From Oceaniferula flava (GTDB lineage: Bacteria > Verrucomicrobiota > Verrucomicrobiia > Verrucomicrobiales > Akkermansiaceae), in assembly GCF_016811075.1 (NCBI RefSeq), contig NZ_JAFBGL010000007.1, forward strand, positions 124,001 through 188,000: DNA of 64,000 nucleotides. Direction: 5' to 3'. Below are positions 54,055 to 63,575 of this stretch, in pieces. Below the pieces are notes generated by a model that was given only the letters and a program-made list of their open reading frames with translations, searched no databases and was not told the DNA's origin. Made by a program: the position numbers and the translations under genes. Each line of letters opens with the position of its first letter. Position 1 is the stretch's first letter.

Positions 54055-55743
54055 GTGAGAGAATGGAATGATATTATTGCTGAATTAGAGACTGCTGCAA
54101 ATGAGTTTGATCGCTTGCTTGTTGGCAAACTAACCGATGAATTAATCGAATGGCTCAGGAGTGATCAACCTGTAAACTCAGCCTTGGGAGAAAACGAGTG
54201 GATTAGGCCACTTAATATTCTTAAAGGACGCCGCTATTTTGACCTGTTAGTTCGTCTAGCTGAAGCTCTACGCCAAACTGGCTATTCTACGTTAAAGTCC
54301 AGGCGAATCTTTGCTCAAGCTCTGATTGAACTTGGTTTGCTAACTACGGCGATCGATGTATTGGAAAGGCTATCTGTGGATTGTCTAGAGGCAGCTAACG
54401 ATTCTGAGTACAGCGAAGCACGTGGCCTCTTGGGACGGGCCTATAAGCAGACGTTTGTAGAGCTTACTAACTCTCAACCGGCAAATCCTACATTTCAGCA
54501 TAATCTCATACTGGCGATTCAGGAATACCATGCTATCTACCAGTCAGATCCTGAAAAACACTATTGGCATGGCATCAATGTCGTGGCTCTCCTGAAATGG
54601 GCTGAGCGAAATGGTGTGACAATCAGCGCTGAGTTCGGAACCCCGGATGCGCTAGCTTCTAACACCCTCAAGTCACTATTTCCTGATGGATTTTATGAAT
54701 CAAATCCAGAAGCTGATCCTTGGCAGTGCGCAACAGCGGCTGAAGCTTGCATTGCGCTTGGTGATTACGAGACGGCTCTAAAATTTGTTCTCGCTTATAC
54801 TGCTGACAAACTACGGGAAAAGTTCAACATCGACGCTTTCGAATACGCCAGCACACTTCGACAATTAGAGGAAATCTGGCAATTTTCTCCTGATGACGAT
54901 CATCAATCTAGGATTCTTCACCTGCTACGCTCTGTTCTGCTGGGTCAGGAGGGAGGCCAAGTGAATCTTACCTCACTAGGACGTGAACTAAAATCTGTTA
55001 ACGAGCTATCAGAAGACATGAACTTTGAAGCGGTGTTAGGCACTGAACGTTTCAAAAGCTTTCGCTGGTATCGCAAGGGCCTGCAACGAGCAGCAAGTGT
55101 CGTCAAAGTCTCTAATCGTATGGACGAATGCTTCGGTACCGGCTTTGTAATTAAAGCCAGTCTCATCTCAGAAAAGATTGCCTCACAATGGGTACTGGTT
55201 ACGAACGCTCACGTAATGAGTGAGGAAGAAGCCGAAAGAAATCCTGTTAATTCCACGACAAAAGCATTGCATCCATCGCAAGTAATCGTGACATTCGAGG
55301 CAAGAGACGATCCTAGCGAATACACTATTGAGGAGGTTCTTTTTTCCTCAGGACGTGGTAAGTTGGATTGTACCATAGCGACTTTCACCGGCAATCCTGA
55401 TTTCCAAGATGAACTGCCAATCACAAAAATTCATCCCATTTTTGATAATGATTCACGAGTCTATATTATCGGTCACCCAAAAGGAGGAGGGTTATCATTT
55501 TCCCTGCATGACAATAAGGTCTTAGGACACCAAGACCATCTACTTCATTACCGAGCTCCCACTGAAGGTGGAAGCTCTGGGAGTCCAGTGTTCACTGATG
55601 ATTGGGACCTCTTTGCTGTTCATCACGCTGGTGGTGGACATATTCCGAAACTTGACGGCAGCGATGAAACTTATGCTGCGAACGAGGGTATCGCATTTCG
55701 CGCAATTCTAGATGCTGCACGAGATGTTATTGAGGGTGAATAA
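54055..55743 (+). CDS. TPR-type domain fused to trypsin-like serine protease
   Basis: 562 residues from a GTG at 54055, nine bases after the hydrolase stop. The N-terminal 310 residues are helical (RYFDLLVRLAEALRQTGYSTLKSRRIFAQALIELGLLTTAIDVLERL, ARGLLGRAYKQ), resembling the TRAFs-binding/TPR-S type of repeats seen in prokaryotic conflict proteins. The C-terminal part is a trypsin-like domain with GTGFVI, catalytic His386 in LVTNAHV, Asp438 in GKLDCTIATF and Ser508 in GGSSGSPVF; all three residues are present. Proteolytic activation of a partner is the likely job. The pairing of TPR-S with trypsin is known from Aravind-type predictions of conflict systems. Confidence 0.8.
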   Translation: MREWNDIIAELETAANEFDRLLVGKLTDELIEWLRSDQPVNSALGENEWIRPLNILKGRRYFDLLVRLAEALRQTGYSTLKSRRIFAQALIELGLLTTAIDVLERLSVDCLEAANDSEYSEARGLLGRAYKQTFVELTNSQPANPTFQHNLILAIQEYHAIYQSDPEKHYWHGINVVALLKWAERNGVTISAEFGTPDALASNTLKSLFPDGFYESNPEADPWQCATAAEACIALGDYETALKFVLAYTADKLREKFNIDAFEYASTLRQLEEIWQFSPDDDHQSRILHLLRSVLLGQEGGQVNLTSLGRELKSVNELSEDMNFEAVLGTERFKSFRWYRKGLQRAASVVKVSNRMDECFGTGFVIKASLISEKIASQWVLVTNAHVMSEEEAERNPVNSTTKALHPSQVIVTFEARDDPSEYTIEEVLFSSGRGKLDCTIATFTGNPDFQDELPITKIHPIFDNDSRVYIIGHPKGGGLSFSLHDNKVLGHQDHLLHYRAPTEGGSSGSPVFTDDWDLFAVHHAGGGHIPKLDGSDETYAANEGIAFRAILDAARDVIEGE

Positions 55744-55767
55744 GGTTATTGTTTCCACTCACTTTTA

Positions 55768-56232
55768 TCAGAGGGTATCGTAGACTGAATCTTTATAGTG
55801 ATAGTCATCATCAGTCTTCATCACGTAATCCTTTAGTGCAAATGCAACTATTTTTGGAGAAAACGGAATAAAGATAGCGCCGATATTTCGGATGATTGGA
55901 GGACAGGTAGTATCAACAACTCTTCGCGACCCATCTAGATTTATCCCTATTATTCGGCAGTTCTTTTCGATAGCGACTTCCATCTCCCAACGAACATATT
56001 TATGTTTCGTTCGAGTATCCTGACCTATCAGAACTGCAAAAGTTCCGGCCATATTAATACGCTCTCTGCATTTCCTTTTGATGTATGCTTCATTTGCAGA
56101 ATTGATTTCATTTCCAAGTTGGCAGTCGGTGAAACTGAAGTCGATATGCGTGTTAGCCTTCCAAGCCTGCATAAGTCGGTAGTACCTAATGTCAGTGCTA
56201 CTGAAGCCAACAAACGTTCTTGGTAAACTCAT
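55768..56232 (-). CDS. ThsB-like TIR (MTH538/DUF1863-type) protein
   Basis: 154 residues. It begins LPRTFVGFSSTDIRYYRLMQAW and contains FTDCQLGNEINSANEAYIKRKCRERINMAGTFAVLIGQDTRTKHKYVRWEMEVAIEKN, the pattern of the MTH538 TIR-like domain used by ThsB in Thoeris defence. The acidic pair in W-E-M-E is in the position of the catalytic Glu. No ThsA (SIR2 or Macro/TM) is encoded in the window. It is read against the three-gene operon and converges on it (24 bases between stops). Confidence 0.78.
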   Translation of the reverse strand: MSLPRTFVGFSSTDIRYYRLMQAWKANTHIDFSFTDCQLGNEINSANEAYIKRKCRERINMAGTFAVLIGQDTRTKHKYVRWEMEVAIEKNCRIIGINLDGSRRVVDTTCPPIIRNIGAIFIPFSPKIVAFALKDYVMKTDDDYHYKDSVYDTL

Positions 56233-56324
56233 AATATAATTAAAATAATAGATGACTCGCGCGAATCACCACGCTAATTCCATCAGCTTGGCTCCACAGT
56301 TTTCCATTGGTTTTAGAGTCTGCA

Positions 56325-57026
56325 TCATAGATCGACAGTCACCAGTTCGGCAAGCTTGGTCGCGATTACCTCCATCGAATCATCTCCTGTGTTTAGGCCC
56401 GTTCGCGAGCCGAGTAGCGGACTCACATCACGGAGAGCCTCATACGTTGTATTATGAACGATAGGAATGAGAAGATCACGAGCTAGGAGAACTGAAAGTT
56501 CTTTATCGGCAATGCCCTCTCCGCGAACACGATCGAGAAAGGATGGAGTTACCAACACAATTCCTACTCTCGACTTTGCCAACCCTTTATCGATTTCGCG
56601 GAGTAAGCTAGAGCCGAGAAGCACATCCTTCTGGCTGAACCAAACTGAGACCCCACTTGACTCCAGTTCATCGTGTAACTGCGTAGCTGCACCTTCCCTA
56701 TCGTCCCACGCGTGGCAGAGAAAGACATCTCGCGTGTCTGGCTTGGGTGCTCGAGTTTCAACAGTGCGGCGAACTGGGGTTAGGGCACGCACCTCGGCAC
56801 TTGTGTAAGTTACGGTTGAACTGGCTGACGACCAACTCGGCTGTGCGTTGCTGGATCCACCACCACCACCCATGCTGCCTGTGTGTGATGTATGGTACGA
56901 TGGTGCAGTGTATGACGAATAGCCACCATAGCCACCATAGCCCCTATTTCGGCCTCGGCATGCAGGACAATTCGCAGCAGCACTTGCTGAATGATGGCCT
57001 CTTACTGGTGCTGTACATCCACTCAT
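56325..57026 (-). CDS. Zinc-ribbon-like/Gly-Tyr linker/TIR protein
   Basis: 233 residues. The N-terminus has Cys3 ... His ... CPAC (residues 3-25), a possible single zinc site, followed by a low-complexity Gly/Tyr/Ser linker (GYGGYGGYSSYTAPSY, then a Gly run). The C-terminal TIR domain (about 98-230) runs RDVFLCHAWDDREGAATQLHDEL, GVSVWFSQKDVLLGSS, and IADKELSVLLARDL; Glu in KELS is the NADase candidate. The same CTAPV.GH....CPAC start is seen on other bacterial TIR proteins. It is a third TIR domain in the island and stands 92 bases before the ThsB-like gene on the same strand. Confidence 0.78.
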   Translation of the reverse strand: MSGCTAPVRGHHSASAAANCPACRGRNRGYGGYGGYSSYTAPSYHTSHTGSMGGGGGSSNAQPSWSSASSTVTYTSAEVRALTPVRRTVETRAPKPDTRDVFLCHAWDDREGAATQLHDELESSGVSVWFSQKDVLLGSSLLREIDKGLAKSRVGIVLVTPSFLDRVRGEGIADKELSVLLARDLLIPIVHNTTYEALRDVSPLLGSRTGLNTGDDSMEVIATKLAELVTVDL

Positions 57027-57091
57027 GATTAGATAATAGTATTGTTTAGGAGTTTATTTTTGAATTAACAACTTGGTTTAAGATTTATATC

Positions 57092-60000
57092 TTACTGACA
57101 AGCCTCACACTCGCCACCGTTCATCATGGCTTCGATTGAGCAGGCGTTTTTCTCGGCGGCGGTGTAGGTTTTTTGTTGGGCGGCTTGTTTGACGTCGACG
57201 GTGGATTTCTCGATGTTGCTGGCTTGGAGGGTGCGGAGGTAGTAGGTGGTTTTTAGGCCGGTGTGCCAGGCTCGGCGATACATGTGGGACAGGGTCTTCA
57301 TGTCTGGGCTGGCTAGGAAGAGGTTGACTGACTGGGATTGGTCGATCCACTTCTGGCGTCGGGCAGCGGCGTCGATGATGGCTTCGTAGCCTACTCCGAA
57401 GACGGTTTTGTGTTTCTCCTTGAGAGCATCTGGGATGTCTTCAATGTCGGTGAGTTCACCGTCGAAGTATTTCAGCTGATCGAGCATTTCCTGGTTCCAG
57501 AGGTTCTCTTTCTTGAGGTCGTTGACGAGCTCGCGGTTGAGCACGATGAAGTCTCCGGAGAGGTTGGACTTCACGTAGAGGTTCTTGTAGTTCGGCTCGA
57601 TGCATGGGGTGGTGCCCATGATGTTGGAGATGGTGGCCGTCGGGGCGATGGCGAGGACGTTGGAGTTGCGCATGCCGTGCTGGGCGATCTTCTCGCGCAG
57701 GTGGGTCCAGTCCATCTTGGCGCCGCGTGGCACATCGATCTTCACGCCGCGTTCGTCTTCGAGGGCGTCCACGGTGTCTTGTGGCATCAGGCCGCGGTCC
57801 CACTTGGAGCCTTTGTAGGTGGAGTAGGTGCCGTGCTCTTTGGCGAGTTCGCTGGAGGCATTGTAGGCGTAGTAGGCGATGGCTTCCATGAACTCATCGT
57901 TGAACTCAACGGCAGCATCGGAGGCGAAGGAGAGGCCTTTTTTGTAGAGGGCGTTCTGCAGGCCCATGACTCCCATGCCGATGGGGCGGTGACGGCTGTT
58001 AGCTGTCTTGGCGGCTTCGGTGGGGTAGAAGTTGATGTCGATGACGTTATCGAGCGCGCGGATGGCCACGGTGATGGTCTCCTTGAGCATGTCGTGATCG
58101 AGGGAGCCGTCTTTGGTGATGTGGGTGTCCAGGACGACGGAGCCGAGGTTACAGACGGCGGTTTCTTCGTCTGAAGTGTTCAGCGTGATCTCGGTGCAGA
58201 GGTTGGAGCTGTGGATGACGCCGCAGTGGTCTTGCGGTGAGCGGAGGTTGCATGGGTCCTTGAAGGTGATCCATGGGTGACCGGTCTCGAAGATCATCTT
58301 GAGCATGCCTTTCCAGAGTTCGATGGCTGGCACCTTGCGGGTCCAGATTTTTCCTTCGGCAGCCATTTTCTCGTATTCCTCGTAGCGGACTTCGAAGGCC
58401 TTGCCGTAGAGATCGTGCAGGTCGGGAGTTTCGTTGGTGCGGAAGAGGGACCATTCCTGGCGGGCTTCCATGCGCTTCATGAACAGATCGGGAATCCAGT
58501 TCGCGGTGTTCATGTCGTGACAGCGGCGGCGTTCGTCACCGGTGTTCTTGCGGAGTTCGAGGAAATCCTCGATGTCGTTGTGCCAGCTTTCGAGGTAGGC
58601 GCAGCCGGAGCCGCGGCGTTTTCCGCCCTGGTTAACGGCGACGAGCTGATCGTTGTGCAGCTTGAGGAATGGGATGATGCCTTGGGACTCACCGTTGGTG
58701 CCCTGGATGTAGCCGCCGGTGCCACGGACTGCGGTCCATGATCCGCCGAGGCCGCCGGCCCATTTACTGAGGTAGGCGTTCTCTGCGATGCCGCGCTGCA
58801 TGATGGACTCAATGGAGTCGTCCACCTTGTAGAGGTAGCAGGAGGAGAGCTGGGAGTGGAGGGTGCCGGAGTTAAAGAGGGTGGGTGTGGAGGAGCAGAA
58901 GCGGCGACCTTTGTAGAGGTTGTATAGGCGGATGGCCCAGTCCTCGCGGCCTTCTTCCTCGGCGCGGAACAAACCCATGGAAACGCGCATCCAGAAGAAC
59001 TGCGGAGTCTCAAGGCGGCGTGGCTTTTCCCCAGTCTTGTCGACGATCAGGTAGCGATCGTAGAGGGTCTGGATACCCAAGTAGTCGAAATCGAGGTCGG
59101 CGGTGGGATCGAGCGCTTCGGCGAGCTTCTTGAGATCGTATTTGGCGACGACCTCCGGCGAGATGCGTTTGATCTTGATACCGTGCTGGAGGTATTTCTT
59201 GAATTGTGCCTGGTGGGCATTCTTCAGGGCGCGGATGCCATCGGTGAGGATGTTCCAGTTCAGCACCTCCTCGTAGATGTAGGAAAGCAGGATGCGGCCG
59301 GCAAACTTGGCGAAGTCAGCGTCTTTTTCGATCAGCGACTTGGCATTGAGAATGATGGTGGACTTCAGGGCGTCGCGGGTGATTTCCGCACCGATCGAGC
59401 GACGGAGTTCCTGCTCGATCTCGGAGTCGCTGAGGTTCAGCTCCAGGCCGATGGTGGCGAAGTGGATGCGCTTCTTCAGCTCGGTTCCGTCCCAGAACTC
59501 GGTGTTGCCATCGGCATCGGTGACCACGACCATGGACTCCTGGTTCGGGTCCTCGGCGGGTTCTTCATCGATGCGCATCTGGGCGCGCTGGGCGCGGTAG
59601 AGGATGTAGGCCTCGGCTGCCTTGAAATACCCCTGACGCATGAGCTCCTCCTGGACGATGTCCTGGACGCTCTCGATGTGGGCGAAGGCGGAGTCGCCAT
59701 TGCGGACGGCCTCGGTGACGGCATTGGCAATCTGCACGGCTGGCTCCGGGTCCTCGTGGATGGAGAGGAAGGCCTTGCGCACGGCGATCTCGATCTTGGT
59801 CTGCGACCATGGCACCACATTGCCGCTGCGGCGGATCAGGCGGACGGGCATGGTGTGCGGCTCCTCGGAGACGATGACCTCGCCATTTTCCTCGAAGGAA
59901 CGCGAGAAGACCAGCGACTTGGCAACATCGTGGGCATCGTTCTCGATCAGGGCTTTTTCAATCAGCAGGTAGAGATCGTTCTGGGAAAGGCGGAGCTGAC

Positions 60001-60355
60001 CGCCCTCTTTCACCTGCTCGGTGAGGGAAGTGGCGACGCTGTGGGCGACATTGGAAACGAAGGTCCGGTTCTCATCGTTGAAAATGCTGTCCTCCTTAGT
60101 CTGGCGGGAAACCAGCAAGTCGGCCAGGGCATTACCGATGGTATCGGCAACCTTGGCCAGCGAGAGTTCCTCCTCCTCGTTGCCGGTGGTGACGATGATC
60201 GACGGCACACGCTCGGCCGATTTCTCACCCAGGACGCCGCACCAATCGAATCGATCTTCCTTGGCGGACGGATCTTCGTTGCTGGCTTTGATGGCGCGGT
60301 CGGTAATGACTTTCTTCAGGGCGAGGTCTTCGGCGAGTGAGATGGAACGATACAT
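57092..60355 (-). CDS. nrdA: Ribonucleoside-diphosphate reductase alpha subunit, three ATP-cone regions
   Basis: 1087 residues. Three ATP-cone-like regions precede the barrel: residues about 1-153 (ending DLYLLIEKALIENDAHDVAKSLVFSR), 169-262 (VRLIRRSGNVVPWSQTKIEIAVRKAF ... AAEAYILYRAQRAQM) and 275-366 (VVVTDADGNTEFWDGTELKKRIHFA ... FAGRILLSYIYEEVL). Catalytic core: LHSQLSSCYL (first active-site Cys), SSNLCTEIT (radical Cys and partner Glu), ETAVCNLGSV (second Cys of the pair) and the C-terminal CEAC redox pair. It is last in the nrd locus, 252 bases after nrdB. Multi-cone NrdA proteins are typical of Chlamydia and relatives. Confidence 0.92.
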   Translation of the reverse strand: MYRSISLAEDLALKKVITDRAIKASNEDPSAKEDRFDWCGVLGEKSAERVPSIIVTTGNEEEELSLAKVADTIGNALADLLVSRQTKEDSIFNDENRTFVSNVAHSVATSLTEQVKEGGQLRLSQNDLYLLIEKALIENDAHDVAKSLVFSRSFEENGEVIVSEEPHTMPVRLIRRSGNVVPWSQTKIEIAVRKAFLSIHEDPEPAVQIANAVTEAVRNGDSAFAHIESVQDIVQEELMRQGYFKAAEAYILYRAQRAQMRIDEEPAEDPNQESMVVVTDADGNTEFWDGTELKKRIHFATIGLELNLSDSEIEQELRRSIGAEITRDALKSTIILNAKSLIEKDADFAKFAGRILLSYIYEEVLNWNILTDGIRALKNAHQAQFKKYLQHGIKIKRISPEVVAKYDLKKLAEALDPTADLDFDYLGIQTLYDRYLIVDKTGEKPRRLETPQFFWMRVSMGLFRAEEEGREDWAIRLYNLYKGRRFCSSTPTLFNSGTLHSQLSSCYLYKVDDSIESIMQRGIAENAYLSKWAGGLGGSWTAVRGTGGYIQGTNGESQGIIPFLKLHNDQLVAVNQGGKRRGSGCAYLESWHNDIEDFLELRKNTGDERRRCHDMNTANWIPDLFMKRMEARQEWSLFRTNETPDLHDLYGKAFEVRYEEYEKMAAEGKIWTRKVPAIELWKGMLKMIFETGHPWITFKDPCNLRSPQDHCGVIHSSNLCTEITLNTSDEETAVCNLGSVVLDTHITKDGSLDHDMLKETITVAIRALDNVIDINFYPTEAAKTANSRHRPIGMGVMGLQNALYKKGLSFASDAAVEFNDEFMEAIAYYAYNASSELAKEHGTYSTYKGSKWDRGLMPQDTVDALEDERGVKIDVPRGAKMDWTHLREKIAQHGMRNSNVLAIAPTATISNIMGTTPCIEPNYKNLYVKSNLSGDFIVLNRELVNDLKKENLWNQEMLDQLKYFDGELTDIEDIPDALKEKHKTVFGVGYEAIIDAAARRQKWIDQSQSVNLFLASPDMKTLSHMYRRAWHTGLKTTYYLRTLQASNIEKSTVDVKQAAQQKTYTAAEKNACSIEAMMNGGECEACQ

Positions 60356-60410
60356 GATGGTGTGAGCAGTTTGGGTTTTAGGGTTTTTTTTAGGACTGGG
60401 TGGCTTTTTT

Positions 60411-60438
60411 GACCGCGAAATACGCTAATTACGCGAAA
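60411..60438 (+). repeat. Dispersed repeat unit between nrdB and nrdA
   Basis: GACCGCGAAATACGCTAATT..., the same unit as 40872-40900 (one base different across most of it). A looser copy (GACCGCGAATCTGGCTAATT...) follows at 60492-60517. Confidence 0.65.
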
Positions 60439-60607
60439 GAAGACTTGGGTTGTGGCTTGGGTTGATTATTCCTTGGGATATGGAGTTTTTTGACCGCGAA
60501 TCTGGCTAATTTTGCGAATTTTTTGGCTGGGGTTGTGGGGGCGGCAGATTGAGGCCAATCTGCCCTACCGGGCTGTTTTTCTTGGTGTTTGGAATTTAAG
60601 CGAAGCG

Positions 60608-61687
<1,080 letters not shown>

Positions 61688-61782
61688 GGAAAATGTTGGG
61701 TAAGTGGTGAGTGTGGCAGTTTTCAGTATGGATAGGTCAGTCCGCTGAAAACCGGCAAAGTGACAAAAGAACAAACTTCAGC

Positions 61783-62841
61783 TTACAAATCGTCGTCGTC
61801 GAAGGAGGTGTCGAGGGTGGAGCTGGCAACGGCGGCAGCGTGTTTGCTGGCGAGGTGGAGCTGTTCGTCGAGCCATGGGAAGGGACTGGACGCGTGGTGG
61901 AACTGGCGCGGCAGCTGGCAGGCGCCGAGACGTTCATCGGCGAGAAACTCGATGTAGGTGCCGAGTGCGGCGGGATCGAGCCCGGCATCGGCCACTGGCA
62001 AGGCCGCGATGAGGTCCTTTTCCAAGCGCACGGCAGTCACCATGTATTCGGTGAGCTCGGCCTTGAAGGAATCGGTCCAGATGTCCGGGTTCTCGCCGAC
62101 CATTTCCTGCAGCAGCTGATCGAACAGGCTGAGGCGGAAGGTGATATCGCCGATGAGTTTGTTGAAGACCTTGCCGGTGCCGGGGGTTTTGTTCTGTGCG
62201 GAGAGTGAGAACAACGAGGCCCAGAGCGCGAAGCACTGGGTGCCTTCCATGCACTGGTTGATCAGGAAAATGTTCCGTGCCACCGCCTGCTTGTTAGCTG
62301 TAGTGGTGGTATCGGTGTTGCGGTTCAGCGGGCTGAGCTTGGAGGTGACGAAGTCCTTCTTAGCATTGATCGCCGGAATGTCGGCCAGCTCGGCGCACTC
62401 CATCGGGTTGATTCTCAGCGAGCCGTGCAGGTGCACCAGCACATCGCTGCGGGTGTTCTCCTCGTGGACAAAACGACCGAAAACCAGCTTCAGCTCAGGC
62501 GCGGTGACCAGATCACGCACGGTGTAGATGCCGTGCGACTGGAACAGCTCCTGCGAGCGGGCAAAAGCACCGAGGGCGGTCTTGTAAAGCATCTGGCAAG
62601 ACGCGCCGAGGTTCCCCCACTGCGCGGCATCCGTGTTCATCGCCACCTCGGCAGGCTCCCAGTGGGAGTTCTTCATCTCCTTGTAGAGCGCGTAGGCCCA
62701 GTTGTATTTCAGCGGCAGAATGTTGAAAAACATCGAATTTCGGCCGTTGAGCACTTTTTTAGCCGCGTAGGCCTCCTCGGCCTTCTCGCGATCGAGATTG
62801 AATGTACGTTCTCCGAGAGTGATTGTGATGGTGTCAGCCAT
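61783..62841 (-). CDS. NrdB paralogue without metal-centre ligands (pseudo-beta subunit)
   Basis: 352 residues, same length and fold landmarks as NrdB (LPLKYNWAYALYKEM, HWEP, LVTAPELKLVF, ARNIFLINQCMEGTQ, FPWLDEQLHLA). Aligned to NrdB: Glu96 to Gln97, His130 to Arg131, Glu233 to Ile233, His236 to Arg236; only Glu128 and Glu199 remain. The tail has no Tyr after Tyr296 but ends in an acidic DDDDL like NrdB. It cannot hold a di-metal centre nor pass a radical. First gene of the locus, 96 bases before nrdB, so all three are probably co-transcribed. Likely role: a decoy or regulatory subunit that occupies the NrdA docking site or forms mixed dimers with NrdB. This role is inferred. Confidence 0.85.
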   Translation of the reverse strand: MADTITITLGERTFNLDREKAEEAYAAKKVLNGRNSMFFNILPLKYNWAYALYKEMKNSHWEPAEVAMNTDAAQWGNLGASCQMLYKTALGAFARSQELFQSHGIYTVRDLVTAPELKLVFGRFVHEENTRSDVLVHLHGSLRINPMECAELADIPAINAKKDFVTSKLSPLNRNTDTTTTANKQAVARNIFLINQCMEGTQCFALWASLFSLSAQNKTPGTGKVFNKLIGDITFRLSLFDQLLQEMVGENPDIWTDSFKAELTEYMVTAVRLEKDLIAALPVADAGLDPAALGTYIEFLADERLGACQLPRQFHHASSPFPWLDEQLHLASKHAAAVASSTLDTSFDDDDL

Positions 62842-63203
62842 GATATAAGGGTGAAAAGTGGGGGGAAAGATACTGAAAATGTGGCGGAAATGCGGTGGGT
62901 TTGAGCGCGCTTTTCTGGGAAGTTCGCTCAGTCGCGAAGCCTTGCGATAGTGACCGAAAATGGCTCAAATGGTCAATTCAAATCTGTCCATATGGTATCC
63001 ACAAATTATTAACAACCCCACATGTTGTGGTTTTGTCCCATTTCCATAAAAATGACAATTTCCCTTGAGAAACCCCCAGCCCTAGGGAATCAACCACTTC
63101 GAAGCATTTCTATCCGACTTCATACTGACGCGACACCCAAGCGCTGGGGCTCAAAAAAATTGGAGCACCTAACTGCAACTGACGTGGCTGGCCCAGATTT
63201 TAA

Positions 63204-63243
63204 AAATTTTATGCCTCCAGGATAAATTTTATGCCTGCAGGCA
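63204..63243 (+). repeat. Tandem 20-base direct repeat
   Basis: Two adjacent copies of AAATTTTATGCCT[C/G]CAGG.. (63204-63223 and 63224-63243), 17 of 20 positions equal; the second ends in the palindrome CCTGCAGG. Possible operator pair or replication slippage product. Confidence 0.6.
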
Positions 63244-63506
63244 GCAAATATCCGTCATTTCGCCCGATATCACGGGAAATAAAAAATTTACCTCCGAAGC
63301 TGAAAAGCAGATCCGGGGCTAACGATCTTGCGTCATATGACTGATACTCATAGAGATATGGATTTCAATTCCACACCATCAGGAGCCATTCAACCGTGCA
63401 CTTTTAGAATGCTCAAAACTTCTTCATCTGCATATTCGGAAGCCCCTACAGAACAGCCTGAGGAAGAGTGGCGAGTGCTACAACCGCTCGCCTCAGCAAC
63501 ACAAAT

Positions 63507-63537
63507 CGGCCGTAAACCCTGCATGAGTTTACGGCCG
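63507..63537 (-). terminator. Terminator of the right-edge PEP-CTERM gene
   Basis: Perfect 11-bp stem CGGCCGTAAAC / GTTTACGGCCG with a nine-base loop; on the minus strand it is followed by ATTTGTG, a short T-rich tail. Confidence 0.8.
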
Positions 63538-63575
63538 AGAATAGTTCCTCCTCTTCAGCGGGAGGTAGTAACAGC

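Larger units (their letters stand above)
62842..63575. other. Intergenic region upstream of the nrd operon with tandem 20-base repeat
   Basis: 730 bases. It holds the tandem repeat at 63204-63243, a weak palindrome CCACA-tgt-TGTGG near 63016-63030 that could be an NrdR-like half site, and the hairpin at 63507-63537. Frames at 63022-63225 and 63328-63579 have no protein-like content. Confidence 0.5.

Noticed and set aside
63016-63030. CCACA-tgt-TGTGG as an NrdR box before the nrd operon
   Set aside because: Only one box is visible and it fits the NrdR consensus poorly; kept only as a note.
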